A DNA stretch of 46,318 bases from an uncultured bacterium (GTDB lineage: Bacteria > Nitrospirota > Thermodesulfovibrionia > Thermodesulfovibrionales > Dissulfurispiraceae). A program made the translations under genes and the position numbers. Positions 16,363 through 24,921 of this stretch are shown here, one piece after another; position 1 is the first letter of the stretch, and every line of letters starts with the position of its first letter. A model generated the notes under the pieces. It saw only the letters and a list, made by a program, of their open reading frames with translations, did not search any database and was not told the origin of the DNA. The stretch lies in the NCBI GenBank assembly GCA_937949555.1, contig CALEDV010000039.1, positions 1 through 46,318 on the forward strand. Direction: 5' to 3'.

Positions 16363-18225
16363 ATGGCAATGTCAATTAATAAACTACTTATGGGCAATGA
16401 TGCAATTGCCCTTGCCCTTGTGCAGCAAGGCTGTAGAGTAGCCATCGCATACCCCGGCACACCCTCTTCTGAGATAATCCCTGCCCTAAATAAGTGGCGT
16501 GATCTCTTTGGCTCCTCTATGCACTTGCAATGGGCAATTAACGAGAAGGTTGCCTTTGAGACCGCCTATACTGCCTCCATAGCTGGATTGAGGGCAATGG
16601 CAGCGATGAAACAGGTGGGATTGAATGTTGCCTCAGACCCTCTGATGAGCGCTGCATATATGGGTATTAAGGGTGGATTCATTGTCATAAGCGCTGATGA
16701 CCCTGGACCACACTCCTCTCAGACAGAGCAAGACAGCCGTTTAATGGCAATGATTGCAAAGGTGCCAGTGCTGGACCCCTCATCTCCTTCGTTAGCAATG
16801 GAGATGATAGAGATTGCCTATGAGATCTCTGAGGCATACCAGATACCTGTGATGCTTAGACCTACTACAAGGGTCTGTCATGGCTCACAGGGCATTCAGG
16901 TTGCACCCTTAACAGGCAGTATTAAATCTGCTCCCTCCTTAGAACAGTTATCTCAGCCTCTTAGTAACAGGGCTGATTTTAAAAAGGAAACTAACAGATG
17001 GGCTGCAACACCTAAATTTAGATTTTTACAGCACAGGGGACTCAACGAAAAGATACGGGCACTATCCTCCTTTAGCAAGACATCGCCAATGCTCCTAAAC
17101 AAAGGCGCTAAGGGCGGTCTTGCCATTGTGTCTTCTGGTGTTGCATCGGCTCATCTGTTAGACCTTATGGCAGACAGCAGAGATTACCGCCACATAACAC
17201 TATATCAGGTCCTTCAACCCTATCCGCTGCACCATCAGTTTGCAGAATCCCTCAGAAATGATCATGAGTCAGTGCTTGTCATAGAGGAAACCTCGCCAGT
17301 TATTCAGATGCAGATTGGGAGACATGACAAGACAAAGGGGAGGATGGATGGTTTTGTCCCCGATGCAGGAGAGCTTTTGCCAGAAGGGATAGAGAACCTC
17401 GTGAGAACCTTTGCGGGGATTGAGCCAAAGGTCTTTTCGGTTCCAGCAGATAAGACTGACAGGAGACCAAGCCTCTGTCCTGGCTGTCCCCATAGGGCAA
17501 GTTTTTATGCCCTCAAAAGGGTATTCCCTCCATCAAAATCAATCTACACGAGCGATATAGGCTGCTACACCCTCGGCATAAATCTCAAGGCAGTGGACAC
17601 CTTTATCTGTATGGGAGGCGCCATTAGTCAGGCAAGTGGTTTTTACCATTCTTACGCCATATCAGGCTCTGAAATACCTTCAATTGCTGCTACCATAGGA
17701 GACTCTACCTTCTTTCATGCAGGCATACCTCCGCTTATTGATGCAGTAGTTAGCGGTTGTAAATTCGTACTTTTAATCCTTGACAACTCTACCACCGCCA
17801 TGACGGGCAACCAGCCTACACCAGCGCAGGCATTAGACCCAAAGGGCAGTCCTCTTGTGAGCCTTGAAAGGATAGTCAAGTCCTGTGGTGTAAAATTCTG
17901 TAAGACCGTTGACCCCTATGATTTTGCCGCTCTCTCTAAGACCCTTAAACAGGCTCGCAAAGCCTCTGAGAAAACAGTGGCAGTGGTTATATCAAAGGCG
18001 CCCTGTCTCATGGACAAAGGCGCAAAGGGCAAAAGGATGACCTCAAAGGTAATCATTAATGACAAATGCGATGGGTGCGGTTACTGTGTCAGGGAATTTG
18101 AATGTCCAGCCCTGAGCTTACTGCAGGAACAAAAAAGGACGACCATCGATTATTCCCTCTGTAGCAACTGTGGGTTCTGTGTGCATGTTTGTCCGAAAAA
18201 GGCGATACAGGAGCCATTGCCATGA
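16363..18225 (+). CDS. iorA: Indolepyruvate ferredoxin oxidoreductase, alpha subunit
   Basis: The 620-residue protein matches IorA in length and domain order. The N-terminal pyrimidine-binding domain has AYPGTPSSEI and ADDPGPHSSQTEQDSR. A TPP-binding domain follows (GDSTFFHAGIPP and LLILDNSTTAMTGNQPT, about residues 445-490). Two [4Fe-4S] clusters end the protein (CDGCGYCVREFEC and CSNCGFCVHVCP, about 565-612). With IorB it oxidises aryl-pyruvates to arylacetyl-CoA, reducing ferredoxin. The start is weak (no Shine-Dalgarno); a second ATG two codons later is equally possible. Its stop overlaps iorB by 4 bp. Confidence 0.95.
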   Translation: MAMSINKLLMGNDAIALALVQQGCRVAIAYPGTPSSEIIPALNKWRDLFGSSMHLQWAINEKVAFETAYTASIAGLRAMAAMKQVGLNVASDPLMSAAYMGIKGGFIVISADDPGPHSSQTEQDSRLMAMIAKVPVLDPSSPSLAMEMIEIAYEISEAYQIPVMLRPTTRVCHGSQGIQVAPLTGSIKSAPSLEQLSQPLSNRADFKKETNRWAATPKFRFLQHRGLNEKIRALSSFSKTSPMLLNKGAKGGLAIVSSGVASAHLLDLMADSRDYRHITLYQVLQPYPLHHQFAESLRNDHESVLVIEETSPVIQMQIGRHDKTKGRMDGFVPDAGELLPEGIENLVRTFAGIEPKVFSVPADKTDRRPSLCPGCPHRASFYALKRVFPPSKSIYTSDIGCYTLGINLKAVDTFICMGGAISQASGFYHSYAISGSEIPSIAATIGDSTFFHAGIPPLIDAVVSGCKFVLLILDNSTTAMTGNQPTPAQALDPKGSPLVSLERIVKSCGVKFCKTVDPYDFAALSKTLKQARKASEKTVAVVISKAPCLMDKGAKGKRMTSKVIINDKCDGCGYCVREFECPALSLLQEQKRTTIDYSLCSNCGFCVHVCPKKAIQEPLP

Positions 18226-18764
18226 AGAGACAGATACTGATCAGCGGTGTAGGAGGCCAAGGGATAGTATTACTCGGAAGGATATTGGCTGAGGCTGCCC
18301 TCTTTAAAGGACTTTCTGTTGTGGCCTCCGAGACACACGGAATGGCTCAGAGGGGGGGGATAGTGGTCTCTCACATAAAAATAGGAGGATTTGTAAGCCC
18401 CTTAATAAAGGTTGGCTCTGCAGATATCCTTTTTGCATTGAAACAGGAGTGTGTAGGGCTTTACAGGCATTATTCATCGCCTGAAGGATTCATTCTATGC
18501 AACAGCCCTTATCCAGACAAAGAGGAAGACAAAAGGACGCTGTGCTTTGATGCAGAAACTATGGCCTTAGAAGCGTACAATCCAAAGGCGGTAAATATTG
18601 CAATGCTTGGTTTTGCCTTTTCTAAAAGGGCTGCTGATAGGGGACTTAATCTACTCTGCTCTTTCAGTGATGTGCAAAAGGCAATAATCGATAGATTTAC
18701 TAACAACAAGGATACGCTTGAAAGGACCCTCGCCCTTTTAAATAGGTCACGAGACGCCCTGTAA
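18222..18764 (+). CDS. iorB: Indolepyruvate ferredoxin oxidoreductase, beta subunit
   Basis: The 180-residue gamma-type domain of 2-oxoacid:ferredoxin oxidoreductases carries the opening SGVGGQGIVLLGRILAEAA and the SETHGMAQRGG motif. The start at 18222 overlaps the iorA stop (ATGA), so the two subunits are translated together. A longer frame beginning at 18189 lies inside iorA and is unlikely. Together with the CoA ligase 8 bp downstream it forms a unit for aromatic amino-acid or arylacetate metabolism. Confidence 0.93.
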   Translation: MKRQILISGVGGQGIVLLGRILAEAALFKGLSVVASETHGMAQRGGIVVSHIKIGGFVSPLIKVGSADILFALKQECVGLYRHYSSPEGFILCNSPYPDKEEDKRTLCFDAETMALEAYNPKAVNIAMLGFAFSKRAADRGLNLLCSFSDVQKAIIDRFTNNKDTLERTLALLNRSRDAL

Positions 18765-18772
18765 GACCATAT

Positions 18773-20065
18773 ATGCTTAAACATTTCATACCAAAGTATG
18801 CTACCGCCGATGATTTGGCAGGTCATCAACTCAAGAGGCTCAAATGGACCCTCTCTCATGTTTACGACAACTCTCCCTTTTACAGAAAAGGATTTGATGC
18901 TCTGGGGGTTAAGCCCTCGGACATTAGAACCCTTGATGATATAAGGAAGCTGCCCTTAACTGACGCCGATGATCTAAGAAGCGATTATCCCTTCCCCTTG
19001 AAAAGCGCAGGATTCGAACAAATTGTGAGGGTCCATTCCTCCTCTGGCACAACGGGCAAGAGGAAGATCCTATCATACACACAAAAGGACATTGACGACT
19101 GGGCATATATGTTTTGTAGATGCTATGAGATGGCTGGACTGACCAGAAAAGACAGGGTGCAGATAGCCGTGGGATATGGATTATGGACCGCAGGGGCAGG
19201 TTTTCAATTAGGATGTGAAAGATACGGGGCAATGGCAATACCTGTAGGCCCTGGCAACATTGATATGCAGTGCGCCTTTTTGATTGACCTTCAGCCCACA
19301 GTTCTATGTGCAACCGCCTCCATGGCGCTTCTTCTTGCAGAGGAAGTCAATAGGAGAAACATAAGGCACAATATATCCATAAAAAAGGTTATCTGCGGCG
19401 CTGAGAGGGCAAGTGCCTCTACGATCGCGAGGATAAAGGAGTTATTCAATATCAGTGAGGTCTATGACATCACTGGGCTTACAGAACTCTATGGGCCAGG
19501 CACAGGACTAAGCTGCCATATAGGATTAGGGATACACTATTGGGCTGACTTTTATATCTTAGAGATCCTTGATCAGGAGACCCTTGAGCCAGTGAAGCAT
19601 GGAGAGGTGGGAGAGATGGTATTCACTACCCTCTATAAAGAGGCAAGCCCTCTAGTGCGTTATCGTTCAAGGGACCTGACTCGCTTAATTGACGAACCCT
19701 GTCCCTGCGGATGTATCCTTCCAAGGCATGAAAAGATACTGGGCAGATCCGATGATATGTTCATCCTAAGAGGGGTCAACATCTATCCTCAGCAGATCGA
19801 TACAATACTTTCCGATATCAAAGGGATCAGCAGCGAGTATCAGATAATCCTAGACAGAAAGCCTGATGGCAAAGACTACATGACCCTGAAGGTAGAGAAG
19901 GCTGAAGATGCCCAAGCAAGGGATGATAAAGCCTTAGTTGAGGATATTGCCAATAGGATAAAACACTCCCTGATGGTATCCTGTATCGTGGAGATTGTGC
20001 AATACGGAAGTCTTCCAAGGTCAGAAAAGAAGACCAAGAGGGTCTTTGACAATAGAGAATTTTAA
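18773..20065 (+). CDS. Phenylacetate-CoA ligase family protein (PaaK-like)
   Basis: The 430-residue AMP-forming ligase has the P-loop HSSSGTTGKRK (about residues 88-98), the GLTELYGPG adenylation motif, YRSRDLTRL and the C-terminal RSDDMFILRGVNIYPQQID hinge that is typical of PaaK. It activates an arylacetate to its CoA thioester with ATP. Beside IorAB, it could either work in reverse to make ATP from arylacetyl-CoA, as proposed for anaerobes and archaea with this gene pair, or salvage arylacetates. A CPCGC cluster near residue 310 is common in this family. The substrate is not fixed by sequence. Confidence 0.9.
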   Translation: MLKHFIPKYATADDLAGHQLKRLKWTLSHVYDNSPFYRKGFDALGVKPSDIRTLDDIRKLPLTDADDLRSDYPFPLKSAGFEQIVRVHSSSGTTGKRKILSYTQKDIDDWAYMFCRCYEMAGLTRKDRVQIAVGYGLWTAGAGFQLGCERYGAMAIPVGPGNIDMQCAFLIDLQPTVLCATASMALLLAEEVNRRNIRHNISIKKVICGAERASASTIARIKELFNISEVYDITGLTELYGPGTGLSCHIGLGIHYWADFYILEILDQETLEPVKHGEVGEMVFTTLYKEASPLVRYRSRDLTRLIDEPCPCGCILPRHEKILGRSDDMFILRGVNIYPQQIDTILSDIKGISSEYQIILDRKPDGKDYMTLKVEKAEDAQARDDKALVEDIANRIKHSLMVSCIVEIVQYGSLPRSEKKTKRVFDNREF

Positions 20066-20081
20066 ATGAGGAGGGCATGCG

Positions 20082-20810
20082 ATGAAGGGATTAATACTTA
20101 GTCTATTTATTTGTCTCTTGTTGCCTGATAAAGTCTGGGCTATGCACATTGCTGAGGGTATTCTACCCTTTCCTTGGGCATTAGGGTGGTTTGTTGTTGC
20201 AGCCCCTTTCTTTTTTTATGGCATATACATTTTAAAGCAAAGGGCTAAGGATGATGTGTCCTATAAACCCTTAGTGGGACTGATGGCTGCGGTGGTTTTT
20301 ATAATATCCTGTATGCCAGTGCCAGTACCTACTGCAGGCACCTGTTCCCATCCTGCAGGCACGGCAATATCGGCAATCATACTTGGGCCTTTTGTAAGCG
20401 TAGTTGTTGCAACTGCTGCCCTTCTTATTCAGGCGCTCTTCCTTGCCCATGGCGGGTTGAGCACCCTTGGGGCAAATGTAGTTTCCATGGGCATTGCAGG
20501 CTCCTTTGCTGGTTACATTGTATTTAAGGCTCTAAGAGGGATAAGGGCAAACCTCTTTATTGCAGGGTTCTTAGCAGGCATAGCCGCGGATTGGGCTACC
20601 TACCTCATAACATCTATAGAACTCGCTTCTGGACTCATGGGAGATTCCAGCTTTATGGACCTCTTTGTAAAGATAGTCATAGCCTTTATCCCCACCCAAC
20701 TCCCCCTTGGGATTGTGGAAGGCATAATGACTGCAGGAGTAGTTACGGTTTTATATAAAAAGAGACCGGACCTGCTTGTGAAGATGAAAATTATTGCCGA
20801 AAAGGCATAA
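20082..20810 (+). CDS. cbiM: Cobalt ECF transporter, substrate-specific membrane subunit
   Basis: The 242-residue protein has a cleavable signal ending VWA, so the mature chain would begin with MHIAEG, the metal-binding N-terminus diagnostic of CbiM. The rest has six to seven helices with the conserved PVPVPTAGTCSHPAGTAI loop and QALFLAHGG. It is expected to bind Co(II) with its N-terminal Met-His and deliver it to the CbiQO module encoded downstream. A strong AGGAGGG lies before the ATG. It starts the cobalt-uptake and corrin set on the plus strand, 16 bp after the CoA ligase gene. No cobalamin riboswitch fits in that gap. Confidence 0.94.
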   Translation: MKGLILSLFICLLLPDKVWAMHIAEGILPFPWALGWFVVAAPFFFYGIYILKQRAKDDVSYKPLVGLMAAVVFIISCMPVPVPTAGTCSHPAGTAISAIILGPFVSVVVATAALLIQALFLAHGGLSTLGANVVSMGIAGSFAGYIVFKALRGIRANLFIAGFLAGIAADWATYLITSIELASGLMGDSSFMDLFVKIVIAFIPTQLPLGIVEGIMTAGVVTVLYKKRPDLLVKMKIIAEKA

Positions 20811-20938
20811 CCATTCAGTTTAACGCCGCATAGTTTACAATATTGATAAATTCTTTAACGGTTATGTCCACGCTGAAAATATCAAAAGGATATGGATCAA
20901 CCAGGATACAAACAACACCATTAGAACAGGATTAGCCA

Positions 20939-21331
20939 TTGCAAGAAAAGATGACCTTTTCCATAGATCACTTTCTTAAATTCCCAGGCGAAAGCCTCAA
21001 AGAGGATATAAAGAGCAGCCTACTATCTTTATTTTCTAACCAAGAGACCTTTTATAGGATTCACAGAGTTGATAAGGCTTCTGTTAAACTAAGTTTCAGG
21101 ATTATGACAGAGGTTAAGACAGAAGGGAATATATTGAATTCCAGGAAGTATCCAAAACCAACTGATAATACGCTTAACTTCCTGTTGCCTTGTCATGATA
21201 CCGCCCAGAGGATAAAGATTACAAAGGGGGCTAAGATTATATCTTCAGCAAAAGATATGAAGGCATTGAGATATTTTAAGGTCATCGATAGCTATTTCAA
21301 AGTGTTTCAAACACCCCTAAAGGAGGATTGA
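20939..21331 (+). CDS. Unrecognised ORF inserted between cbiM and cbiN
   Basis: This frame (from TTG 20939 or ATG 20951, about 127 residues) has no membrane segment, no signal peptide and no motif I recognise. It reads KFPGESLKEDIKSSLLSL at the start and MKALRYFKVIDSYFKVF near the end. The ribosome site is poor. The same frame is open upstream from an ATG at 20864, interrupted by a TAG at 20933, which suggests either two small ORFs or a decaying gene. It sits where CbiM and CbiN are normally adjacent. It may be a lineage-specific gene or a pseudogene. Confidence 0.4.
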   Translation: MQEKMTFSIDHFLKFPGESLKEDIKSSLLSLFSNQETFYRIHRVDKASVKLSFRIMTEVKTEGNILNSRKYPKPTDNTLNFLLPCHDTAQRIKITKGAKIISSAKDMKALRYFKVIDSYFKVFQTPLKED

Positions 21332-21333
21332 CT

Positions 21334-21639
21334 ATGAGAATGTGCCTATTATTTGTTATGCTCACATCTATTTTTGCCTCCTTTGCCTTTGCTTCTGAAA
21401 AGGCCGAGGAAAAATGGAAGGGCGTTGACGAGGCTGTTATTGAAAAGATTGCCAAGGAATATGGCAGAGAGGCTAAAGACCCCCTCATCAATACTGACAC
21501 AGGTGATTTACTTTTGTTTGTCTTTCTCGTGGCTGGCGCCGTTGGAGGCTTTACAGCGGGATACTACTGGCGTGTACTCACGGAACCAAAGGCACTGCTT
21601 GGCAACCCAAGGACCGATTCAAGGGGCAGCACAACTTAG
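21334..21639 (+). CDS. cbiN: CbiN-like small subunit of the cobalt transporter
   Basis: The 101-residue protein has an N-terminal signal or TM segment (1-18), a short extracellular loop (KWKGVDEAVIEKIAKEYGR) and a second TM helix (LLLFVFLVAGAVGGFTAGYYW). This two-helix layout with an external loop is that of CbiN, which helps CbiM load metal. I start it at the ATG at 21334, 7 nt after GGAGG; a TTG two codons earlier is possible. It precedes cbiQ by one base. The sequence is divergent from enterobacterial CbiN, so the assignment rests mostly on topology and position. Confidence 0.75.
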   Translation: MRMCLLFVMLTSIFASFAFASEKAEEKWKGVDEAVIEKIAKEYGREAKDPLINTDTGDLLLFVFLVAGAVGGFTAGYYWRVLTEPKALLGNPRTDSRGSTT

Positions 21640-21640
21640 G

Positions 21641-22393
21641 ATGGAATTTTTCTCTGAATATTTGAGGCAGGACCACCTCCTCAGCAGGGTAGATGCAAGG
21701 ATTAAGCTCTTTACTGCGCTCTTTGTAATCCTTTTAACTATCAGCTATCAAGGCATCCTCTTCCCTGTGTTCATTTTATCCCTTGCAATTATGGTCTCTT
21801 TGAACATGAAAATACCCTTAAAGGTGCTGGCAATAAGGTTTTCAGAACCCCTTTTTATCGTGATAGTACTGGTTTTGATTAAGACCTTTTCACAGGGGAA
21901 GTCTCCATTTTTTTCTATAGACGCCTATTTATTCACCCTAACCCTCTATAGTGACGGGCTTTACGAAGGCATCCTGCTTTCGCTCCGTATCCTTGCTGCT
22001 GTCTCTGTGGTAGTAATCTTGGGTTTTGCTATGCCCTTTACGGAATTTATGGCAGCCCTCTCATGGTTTAGGGCACCAAGGGTCTTTGTGGAAATACTCG
22101 TATTTGCCTATAGATATATCTTTGTACTCCTTGAGGAGGCCCTTGTTATATATAATGCCCAGAAAAACAGGCTCGGATATTCGAACCTCAGAAGGGGGCT
22201 AAGCTCCTTTGGGGTCTTGAGTGGTTCCCTTACATTAAAAGCCTTTGAGCACAGCCAGAACACTGCAACTGCCATGATTCAAAGGGGTTTTGATGGAGAC
22301 ATGCCAATGCTCAAACACAGAGCTCTTAGATTGGGGGAGGTTGCTGGCGCCATGTTCTTTCTGGCTATAATCACTGCCCTGTGGAAATTATAA
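21641..22393 (+). CDS. cbiQ: Cobalt ECF transporter, transmembrane (T) subunit
   Basis: A 250-residue membrane protein. I start it at ATG 21641, giving the standard CbiQ N-terminus (EYLRQDHLLSRVDARIKLF). The conserved coupling-helix motifs that contact the ATPase are visible as AMIQRGFDG near the C-terminus and the RAPRVFVEILVFAYRYIF segment. Five to six helices are predictable. It directly abuts cbiO (stop at 22393, next ATG at 22394). A longer upstream frame overlaps cbiN and is not used. Confidence 0.92.
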   Translation: MEFFSEYLRQDHLLSRVDARIKLFTALFVILLTISYQGILFPVFILSLAIMVSLNMKIPLKVLAIRFSEPLFIVIVLVLIKTFSQGKSPFFSIDAYLFTLTLYSDGLYEGILLSLRILAAVSVVVILGFAMPFTEFMAALSWFRAPRVFVEILVFAYRYIFVLLEEALVIYNAQKNRLGYSNLRRGLSSFGVLSGSLTLKAFEHSQNTATAMIQRGFDGDMPMLKHRALRLGEVAGAMFFLAIITALWKL

Positions 22394-23260
22394 ATGGGAA
22401 ATCCTGTGGATCTATTGCCGAGGATTGTCGCAAGAGATGTCAGCTACAGTTATCCAGACGGCACCTTTGCCCTCAAAGGCATTGATATTGACATATATGA
22501 AGGAGACTTCATCGGTTTTCTTGGTTCTAATGGATCAGGAAAGACAACGCTTCTTAAAGCCCTTGACGGCGTAATAAAGAACTTCAAGGGCACTGTAACC
22601 CTCGATGGCAATGATATAAAGTCCCTTTCCCCAAAGGACATATATCGCAAGATAGGTCTTGTGTTTCAAAATCCTGAGGACCAACTCTTTGCCTCCACAG
22701 TGTTTGAAGATGTTGCCTTTGGTCCCCTTAATATGGGCTTCGATGAAGAAGAGGTCCAAAGGAGGGTGCTTCAGGCATTAACAGAAGTTGAAATACAAGA
22801 TATGGCAAGGAAGTCAATTCACAACCTGAGCTATGGACAAAAAAAGAGGGTCTGTATTGCAGGGCTCTTGGCTATGGGACAGGAGATACTGCTGCTTGAC
22901 GAGCCTACCGCCGGTTTGGATCCTATGGGTGAATATAAGATGATGAGGCTGCTTACAAAACTCAACAGGGAAAACAATGTAACCATTGTAATGGCAACTC
23001 ACTCAGTAGATTTAGTGCCTCTATTTCTGAACCGTCTTTATATTATGAGCAAGGGCTCAATAGTCAGAGGTGGCTCTCCTGAAGAGATCTTCACAGCCCC
23101 AGAGGAGATGGAACAGGTAAAGCTTAGGCTCCCACAGGTTGCAGAATTGATATACACCCTAAAACACGAAGACAGGCTGCCCTTCAACAGAGTTCCTTTG
23201 ACAGTAGGAGAGGCTCGCAGGGAGATCCTGCGAATGCTAACAAAACCCAAAGATGCTTAA
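22394..23260 (+). CDS. cbiO: Cobalt ECF transporter, ATP-binding subunit
   Basis: The 288-residue ABC ATPase has Walker A GSNGSGKTT (44-52), a Q-loop VFQNPEDQLF, the signature LSYGQKKR, Walker B LLLDEPTAGLDP and the H-loop ATHSVDL. The QNPEDQLFA motif is typical of ECF-type ATPases. It energises cobalt import with CbiMNQ. Its end overlaps cobO by 8 bp, so transport and adenosylation genes are translationally linked. Confidence 0.95.
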   Translation: MGNPVDLLPRIVARDVSYSYPDGTFALKGIDIDIYEGDFIGFLGSNGSGKTTLLKALDGVIKNFKGTVTLDGNDIKSLSPKDIYRKIGLVFQNPEDQLFASTVFEDVAFGPLNMGFDEEEVQRRVLQALTEVEIQDMARKSIHNLSYGQKKRVCIAGLLAMGQEILLLDEPTAGLDPMGEYKMMRLLTKLNRENNVTIVMATHSVDLVPLFLNRLYIMSKGSIVRGGSPEEIFTAPEEMEQVKLRLPQVAELIYTLKHEDRLPFNRVPLTVGEARREILRMLTKPKDA

Positions 23261-23774
23261 AAAGGCATTCATACAAATCTATACAGGCGAGGGCAAAGGC
23301 AAGACTACCGCTGCTATGGGAATGGCATTGAGAATGGCAGGGGCAGGCGGAAAGACCTTAATCGTTCAGTTTGTAAAAAAACGAAGATGCAGTGAGCATA
23401 TTGCCCTCACAAGACTTTACCCTTCCATAGAGATAAGACAATATGGCAGAGGATGTTTCATAAAAAGAAAGCCCAATACAAAAGACAAAGAGGCTGCAAA
23501 GAGGTGTATAGCTGATCTTAAGGAGCTCATACCTCTTGGCAATTACGACTTGATTATACTTGATGAAATCAATGTTGCCCTTAACCATCAACTTATAGAC
23601 ATTAAAGAGGTTTTGGATCTGTTAGCCATAAGAAATAAAAGGACAGAAATTGTACTAACAGGGAGAAACGCCCCTGATGCCCTGATTGAACAAGCGGATC
23701 TCGTTACGGAAATGAGAAATATAAAACACTATTCTAAAAATGGCATTAAGGCACGTTTGGGGATTGAGAAATAG
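23253..23774 (+). CDS. cobO: Cob(I)yrinic acid a,c-diamide adenosyltransferase
   Basis: The 173-residue CobO/BtuR-type enzyme has the P-loop TGEGKGKTTAAMG (11-23) and the DLIILDEINVALNHQLID segment characteristic of the family. The C-terminal TGRNAPDALIEQADLVTEM segment is also characteristic. It transfers the adenosyl group of ATP to Co(I) corrinoid. It overlaps cbiO at its start and cbiD (35 bp) at its end. Confidence 0.94.
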   Translation: MLKKAFIQIYTGEGKGKTTAAMGMALRMAGAGGKTLIVQFVKKRRCSEHIALTRLYPSIEIRQYGRGCFIKRKPNTKDKEAAKRCIADLKELIPLGNYDLIILDEINVALNHQLIDIKEVLDLLAIRNKRTEIVLTGRNAPDALIEQADLVTEMRNIKHYSKNGIKARLGIEK

Positions 23775-24885
23775 ACCCCTCAGATCAGGCTTCACCACTG
23801 GAGCTTGTGCTGCAGCAGCCGCAAAGGCTGCTTCTTTAATGCTCAAAACTCCTGCATCCTCTTGCCAGTTTTATCCCTTGCAGGTTGAAATACCCTTCCC
23901 TGATGGCAGCAGACATGCCTTAGCCATCAGCCATTGCCAAAGGCAAGGAGATTGTGTATCTGCCTCAATAATCAAGGATGCTGGGGATGACCCTGATGTT
24001 ACAAATGGCGCTGAAATCATTGCCTCTGCAAGACTAATCGAAGGAAATGGAGGCATAGTTATAAGGGGAGGACGGGGTGTTGGTATTGTTACCAAACCAG
24101 GGCTGCCTGTAAAGGTTGGAGAACCAGCTATCAACCCTATTCCCTTAAGAATGATACATGCAGCTATCATGGAAACACCCTGGTGGGAAGATGAAGGTCT
24201 ATCTCAAAATAACTCCATTGAGGTGACTATTGCTATTGCCAATGGCGAAGAGCTGGCAAAAAAGACCCTCAACTACAGACTCGGCATAGTAAAAGGTCTC
24301 TCGGTCTTAGGCACTACAGGCATAGTGAGACCCCTCTCTGCGGAGGCATGGACTGCTACAATCGTATCTGCCATGGATGTTGCGAAGGCTACTGGGCAAA
24401 GGGAGATCGTCCTTTCCACAGGCAGAACCTCCGAAAGCGCCCATATTAGAAATTTTAATCTCCCAGAGGAATGTTATGTCATGATGGGAGATTATATAGA
24501 ATTTGCCCTAAGGGAGGCGCTCAATCATAACTTTGAGGTAGTGCATCTATGTGCACAGTGGGCAAAGATGCTCAAGATTGCCATGGGCGCTGCACAAACC
24601 CATGTAAGATTTGGCGCCCTTGAGGTTCACAGGGCAATAGAGCTTCTCTGTTCATTAGCGCCAGAGGAGGAGGCTTCCAGAATTATCAGCAAACGTAGAT
24701 TCAATACTGCTCGGGAGGCCTTTGAGCTCCTGCATAAATTTGATCCCTCAGTTTGTCAAAGTTATATAAGGGGTGTTTTGAAACAGGTGGCGCTTAGAAT
24801 ATTACCAACTCCAGGACGCTCAATTTTAATAGTTCATCTTGTATCTTATGATAACAGGATCATTGCATCCTTTAATTATCCTTAA
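23740..24885 (+). CDS. cbiD: Cobalt-precorrin-5B (C1)-methyltransferase
   Basis: The 381-residue protein shows the CbiD opening RSGFTTGACAAAAAKAA (about 15-31), the GIGxVTKPGLPVKVGEPAINP region (here GVGIVTKPG), LGTTGIVRPLSAEA and STGRTSE. CbiD acts in the anaerobic (cobalt-early) corrin route, so the organism makes its corrin ring without oxygen. The start is uncertain by a few codons: the ATG at 23740 lies inside cobO with no clear ribosome site. It is the last gene of the corrin set here; the other cbi genes are outside the window. Confidence 0.93.
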   Translation: MALRHVWGLRNRPLRSGFTTGACAAAAAKAASLMLKTPASSCQFYPLQVEIPFPDGSRHALAISHCQRQGDCVSASIIKDAGDDPDVTNGAEIIASARLIEGNGGIVIRGGRGVGIVTKPGLPVKVGEPAINPIPLRMIHAAIMETPWWEDEGLSQNNSIEVTIAIANGEELAKKTLNYRLGIVKGLSVLGTTGIVRPLSAEAWTATIVSAMDVAKATGQREIVLSTGRTSESAHIRNFNLPEECYVMMGDYIEFALREALNHNFEVVHLCAQWAKMLKIAMGAAQTHVRFGALEVHRAIELLCSLAPEEEASRIISKRRFNTAREAFELLHKFDPSVCQSYIRGVLKQVALRILPTPGRSILIVHLVSYDNRIIASFNYP

Positions 24886-24892
24886 GTATAAT
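24863..24892 (+). promoter_or_regulatory. Promoter of the response-regulator gene
   Basis: TTGCAT (24863-24868), an 18-bp spacer and a perfect TATAAT (24887-24892) straddle the end of cbiD, 30 bp before the next ATG. The regulator gene is therefore probably transcribed independently of the corrin operon. Confidence 0.6.
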
Positions 24893-24921
24893 GGATTATA
24901 AATATCTTTAAAGGAATTGCA

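Noticed and set aside
20066-20081. Cobalamin riboswitch before cbiM
   Set aside because: Only 16 bp separate cbiM from the CoA ligase stop, too short for a riboswitch.
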